DNA from: Candidatus Jidaibacter acanthamoeba
GTDB taxonomy: Bacteria > Pseudomonadota > Alphaproteobacteria > Rickettsiales > Midichloriaceae
Length of the DNA stretch: 46,003 bases
Direction: 5' to 3'
Assembly (NCBI RefSeq): GCF_000815465.1
Contig: NZ_JSWE01000146.1
Span: 1-46,003 of the forward strand
A program made the translations under genes and the position numbers. How positions within the stretch are numbered: position 1 is the first letter of the stretch; the number at the start of each line of letters is the position of its first letter. Positions 44,964 through 46,003 of the stretch are shown here, one piece after another. The notes under the pieces are model-generated. The model was not told the origin of the DNA. It saw nothing but the letters and a program-made list of their open reading frames with translations, and did no database searches.

Positions 44964-46003
44964 TTATGCAAACATTTTAGCACTTTGCTCAAGGAAAGCT
45001 CTAAGCTCGGCTTCCGTCTCTTCGCTAATCTTCTGTTCTTTTTTAATTTTATTTAAGATTTTCGGATTATTATTAAGCTCTCGGACTAATTCTTCCTCAA
45101 ATCTTTTTACGTCTTTTACCGGGATAGTATCAAAATAACCTTTAACTCCGGCAAAAATTATTGCAACCTGACTTTCTACAGAATACGGTTTGAATTGGGC
45201 TTGTTTTAATAATTCCGTTAGCCTTGAACCACGCGCCAATAGCTTTTGAGTTGAGGCATCGAGATCCGAACCGAATTGGGCGAACGCCTCCATTTCACGA
45301 TATTGAGCAAGCTCAAGTTTAACGCTTCCTGCAACTTGTTTCATCGCTTTAATTTGCGCAGCTGATCCTACCCTACTTACTGATAGCCCGACGTTTACGG
45401 CAGGCCTAACCCCTTTATAAAACAATTCCGTTTCAAGGAAAATCTGACCGTCGGTAATAGAAATTACGTTAGTCGGTATATATGCCGAAACATCCCCGGC
45501 TTGTGTTTCAATAACCGGAAGCGCAGTCAAAGAACCTGCCCCTTTCTCATCAGACATCTTAGCAGCACGCTCAAGCAAGCGCGAATGTAAGTAAAATACA
45601 TCGCCCGGATAAGCTTCACGCCCTGGCGGACGTCTTAAAAGTAACGACATCTGACGATATGCAACAGCATGTTTAGATAAATCATCATATGCAATTAACG
45701 CATGCATAGCATTATCTCTAAAATATTCACCCATTGCACATCCTGTATAGGGAGCTAAAAATGCCATCGGTGCAGCTTCCGACGCACTTGCTACAACAAT
45801 AATCGAATAATCCAGCGCACCTTCTTCTTCTAATTTTTTCACTATTTTAGCAACCGAAGAACGCTTCTGCCCGATTGCAACATATATACAGTAAATCTGC
45901 TTTGCCGTATCTTTTTCAATGTGAGCGGTCTTTTGATTTAAAATCGTATCTAAAACGAGAGCAGTTTTACCTGTCTGCCTATCACCAATAATTAATTCAC
46001 GCT
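44964..46003 (-). CDS. atpA: F1 ATP synthase alpha subunit, 5' end beyond the window
   Basis: The frame is open from the right edge to a stop at 44964; about 346 residues are present, that is, the C-terminal two thirds. It enters at [20 protein letters not shown], the Walker A P-loop [85 protein letters not shown] and [20 protein letters not shown] follow. The internal Met at 45842 is not the start. Alpha alternates with beta in the F1 hexamer and binds nucleotide without hydrolysing it. atpG follows. Confidence 0.97.
   Translation of the reverse strand, partial: RELIIGDRQTGKTALVLDTILNQKTAHIEKDTAKQIYCIYVAIGQKRSSVAKIVKKLEEEGALDYSIIVVASASEAAPMAFLAPYTGCAMGEYFRDNAMHALIAYDDLSKHAVAYRQMSLLLRRPPGREAYPGDVFYLHSRLLERAAKMSDEKGAGSLTALPVIETQAGDVSAYIPTNVISITDGQIFLETELFYKGVRPAVNVGLSVSRVGSAAQIKAMKQVAGSVKLELAQYREMEAFAQFGSDLDASTQKLLARGSRLTELLKQAQFKPYSVESQVAIIFAGVKGYFDTIPVKDVKRFEEELVRELNNNPKILNKIKKEQKISEETEAELRAFLEQSAKMFA

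Overview
This is an AT-rich window whose content points to an intracellular alphaproteobacterium of the Rickettsiales type. A 23S-5S rRNA unit stands alone: its upstream neighbour is a protein gene on the opposite strand, so 16S cannot precede it, and this 16S/23S split is a Rickettsiales hallmark. A VirB2-type pilin, a BamF-like lipoprotein and the general gene set fit the same group. The window also carries glutathione synthesis, two haem genes, a NitT/TauT-type ABC transporter and a LigD-type polymerase. That suggests a genome larger than Rickettsia's, perhaps a Midichloria/Jidaibacter-like endosymbiont. The genus-level guess is inference only.

Layout, left part. Bases 1-191 hold the 3' end of an IS6-family transposase, followed by a VirB2 pilin with a terminator. 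A short + strand cluster (rpmG, lolD, ruvB) ends in a hairpin terminator. A small secreted peptide, an intradiol-dioxygenase-like protein with a degraded iron site and elbB follow on the - strand. Two unknown genes converge at 4.95 kb. Then come bamF, hemH, an unknown gene, an atypical short-chain dehydrogenase, a VOC protein, ogt, and an ABC permease/ATPase pair facing an XRE-type regulator. The 5S and 23S genes (14.2-17.2 kb, - strand) have clear processing stems and a promoter with a 17-base spacer.

Middle part. gshB and gmk are followed by a scarred 0.9 kb region containing one copy of a 133-base dispersed repeat and a broken duplicate of the 3' end of pheS. Next is a stand-alone LigD-type polymerase gene overlapping the true pheS end, then pheS, rplT and rpmI. 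A long - strand run follows: a lipoprotein, a DAACS symporter, a TIGR02186-like/TauE pair, the grxD-bolA-efp cluster, nrdA with two NrdR-like boxes, cpoB and leuS.

Right part. A two-gene unit (34.8-33.1 kb) has a frameshift in its second gene. mutS and hemB follow, then two related membrane proteins of unknown function separated by a lipoprotein. A second, inverted copy of the 133-base repeat lies inside a small element with 19-base terminal inverted repeats. The window ends in the F1 ATP synthase operon (atpA partial, atpG, atpD, atpC), which is interrupted between atpG and atpD by an unrecognised 195-residue gene.

Most of the window is housekeeping. The points that stand out are the LigD gene flanked by pheS duplications, the repeat pair with a covarying hairpin, the extra gene in the ATP synthase operon, the frameshifted gene pair, the paired membrane proteins and several enzymes missing canonical catalytic residues.
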